Below the pieces are notes generated by a model. The model saw only the letters and a program-made list of their open reading frames with translations. It was not told the origin of the DNA and did no database searches. Positions 27,797 to 28,784 of a stretch of DNA of 28,784 nucleotides are shown one piece after another. The stretch is from positions 1 to 28,784 of the IMG/VR virus record IMGVR_UViG_3300025327_000125. The stretch is one strand, 5' to 3'. Source of the stretch: a virus. The position numbers were made by a program, and so were the translations under genes. Position 1 is the stretch's first letter; the number at the start of each line of letters is the position of its first letter.

Positions 27797-28572
27797 GCGG
27801 CTGCTCGCGCCTGCGCCTGGCGACCGAGACGCTGGACGGCGTCTACCACCTCCACCCGTACAGCTGGGACGGCCTGTGGGGGTTCCCCGGCCGCCGGGGC
27901 GTCAACGTCCCGGTCATCGGGCGGCCGGGCTCCTACCGGGTGGAGGGCAAGGAGACGGAGGAGCGGATCGCCACCCTGGGCATTCAGATACGCCGGCGCA
28001 GCTCGACGGGCACCATCACCCTGCCGGGGGGGGCGTGCGAGCATTTGGAGGCCAACCAGGACCTGATACTGGGGCTGATGGGGTCCGAGGACCTGCAGAC
28101 GCTGGAGTGGGATGGCTGCGACGGGGTGATGCGGTACCTGGAGGCGGAGTTCGTGGAACCGGCGCCCATAGCCCACGTGGGGTTGGAGCGCCAGCTGCCG
28201 GTAGTGCTGCGAGCGCCCTACCCCTATTGGCGGGAGGCCGACGTGTCAACCCCGATCACCGGGGGGCCGGTCAACCTGAACCCGGGCGGCAACGCCCCGG
28301 TGGAGGACTGTCTGCTGTCCTTCCCGGCGGCGGGGCGCATCACCAACGCGCTGGGGCCTGAGCACGTGGAGGTAAACCCGGCCCTGGGGGACAGCACCAC
28401 CGTCACCGTGGATTGCCTGACCGGGTCGGCCGTCCAGAGCGGGGTGGAGGCGGCCAAGACGATCGTCTCGATCGGGTCCGACCGGCTGTTCCGCCTGAAA
28501 CCGGCGGTCAACAATCCGTTGACGGTGACGGCCGGCACCGTGACCGTGACCCACCGGCCCACCTGGTGGTGA
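27793..28572 (+). CDS. Distal tail protein (Dit-like), 259 aa
   Basis: GTG 27793 overlaps the tape measure stop. The sequence shows a Dit-type N-terminal domain: VYHLHPYSWDGLWGFPGRRGVNVPVIGRPGSY, then RIATLGIQIRRRSSTGTITLPGGACEHLEANQDLILGLMGSEDL (circularising sheet and belt), and a beta-sandwich C-terminus (GPVNLNPGGNAPVEDCLLSFPAAGRI, NPALGDSTTVTVDCLTGSAV, DRLFRLKPAVNNPLTVTAGT). The G-x-N-P-G-G-N-A-P segment is common in these proteins. It forms the hub at the tail tip under the tube. The next gene (28604) is the tail tip protein expected after Dit. Confidence 0.75.
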   Translation: MSGCSRLRLATETLDGVYHLHPYSWDGLWGFPGRRGVNVPVIGRPGSYRVEGKETEERIATLGIQIRRRSSTGTITLPGGACEHLEANQDLILGLMGSEDLQTLEWDGCDGVMRYLEAEFVEPAPIAHVGLERQLPVVLRAPYPYWREADVSTPITGGPVNLNPGGNAPVEDCLLSFPAAGRITNALGPEHVEVNPALGDSTTVTVDCLTGSAVQSGVEAAKTIVSIGSDRLFRLKPAVNNPLTVTAGTVTVTHRPTWW

Positions 28573-28590
28573 TGCGCGGTATTCCGCGCA
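28573..28590 (+). other. Perfect hairpin after the Dit gene
   Basis: TGCGCGG-TATT-CCGCGCA, 7 base pairs with a 4-base loop, directly after the TGA at 28570-28572. No T-run follows, so it is more likely a processing, stability or attenuation stem than a terminator; the following gene is only 13 bases away. Confidence 0.45.
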
Positions 28591-28603
28591 GGGTTGGCGG
28601 CTG

Positions 28604-28784
28604 ATGGGCTGGCGCGTCGAGGTCTGGACCCACCCCTCCACCGGCACCTTCGAGAGGCGGATCGCCAAGTTGCCGGTGATCGAACAGTCGATCACCTACC
28701 GGCGCACGGCCGGGCCGGGCGAGGTCCGCCTGACCATCCCGCCTCGCTACCCCCAGGTGGGCCAGCTGCTGCGCCGGGACCCGA
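28604..28784 (+). CDS. Minor tail (tip) protein, N-terminal part, cut by window end
   Basis: ATG 28604 starts MGWRVEVWTHPSTGTFERRI, then IEQSITYRRTAGPGEVRLTIPPRYPQV; 60 residues are seen before the window ends. The opening strand pattern and G-P-G-E-V-R-L-T-I-P segment match the N-terminus of siphophage tail-tip (Tal-like) proteins, which follow Dit. The stem at 28573-28590 lies just before it. Length and C-terminal activity cannot be known. Confidence 0.65.
   Translation, partial: MGWRVEVWTHPSTGTFERRIAKLPVIEQSITYRRTAGPGEVRLTIPPRYPQVGQLLRRDP

Overview
The window is a stretch of a tailed-phage genome (siphovirus morphology: an HK97-type capsid and a long, probably non-contractile tail), seen as free phage, prophage or a metagenomic contig. 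The DNA is very GC-rich, GTG starts are common, most genes overlap by 1 or 4 bases, and there is a WhiB-type regulator and many starts that look leaderless. All of this points to a high-GC actinobacterial host. Terminase and portal genes would lie off the left edge; the baseplate and lysis genes would lie off the right edge. I see no integrase, rRNA, CRISPR array, insertion sequence or convincing tRNA.

Layout. (1) 1-1612: the end of the capsid maturation protease, apparently broken over two reading frames. (2) 1499-2240: a divergent regulatory pair, a MerR-like protein on the minus strand and a short LexA-type winged helix on the plus strand, separated by 19 bases and sharing a perfect palindrome. 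(3) 2221-5099: a tightly overlapping recombination block (Rad52-like annealing protein, putative PD-(D/E)XK nuclease, small proteins). (4) 5086-6721: a ParB-like protein overlapping a Mom-like DNA-modification enzyme that carries an extra C-terminal domain. (5) 6799-8017: a helix-turn-helix replication protein with iteron-like repeats inside its gene, then a small membrane protein. (6) 8062-10496: a promoter, an LPD29-like protein, small proteins and a solitary DNA methyltransferase. (7) 10615-12195: the major capsid protein, about 9 kb from its protease. (8) 12346-15166: two GT-B glycosyltransferases flanking a WhiB protein and three very small genes behind a near-copy of the promoter at 8062. 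(9) 15303-20957: a run of surface or fibre-like virion proteins, including one with 16-residue and one with 20-residue tandem repeats. (10) 20958-28784: connector, tail tube, tail completion, terminator, the chaperone pair with a canonical -1 slippery heptamer, tape measure, distal tail protein and the start of the next tail gene.

How the parts fit. The early and regulatory block (2-6) lies inside the virion-assembly block: the protease is left of it and the capsid and tail genes are right of it. DNA modification (Mom-like protein plus methyltransferase) would protect phage DNA from restriction. The two glycosyltransferases next to capsid and surface-protein genes suggest glycosylation of the virion. 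Transcription units repeatedly begin with a TANNNT box 6-9 bases before the start codon and no Shine-Dalgarno sequence, so leaderless expression seems to be a general strategy here. Two transcription units instead carry a full TTGACA-N17 promoter and a shared 14-base leader.

Limits: all functional calls come from reading motifs and gene order by eye; no database search or structure prediction was run.
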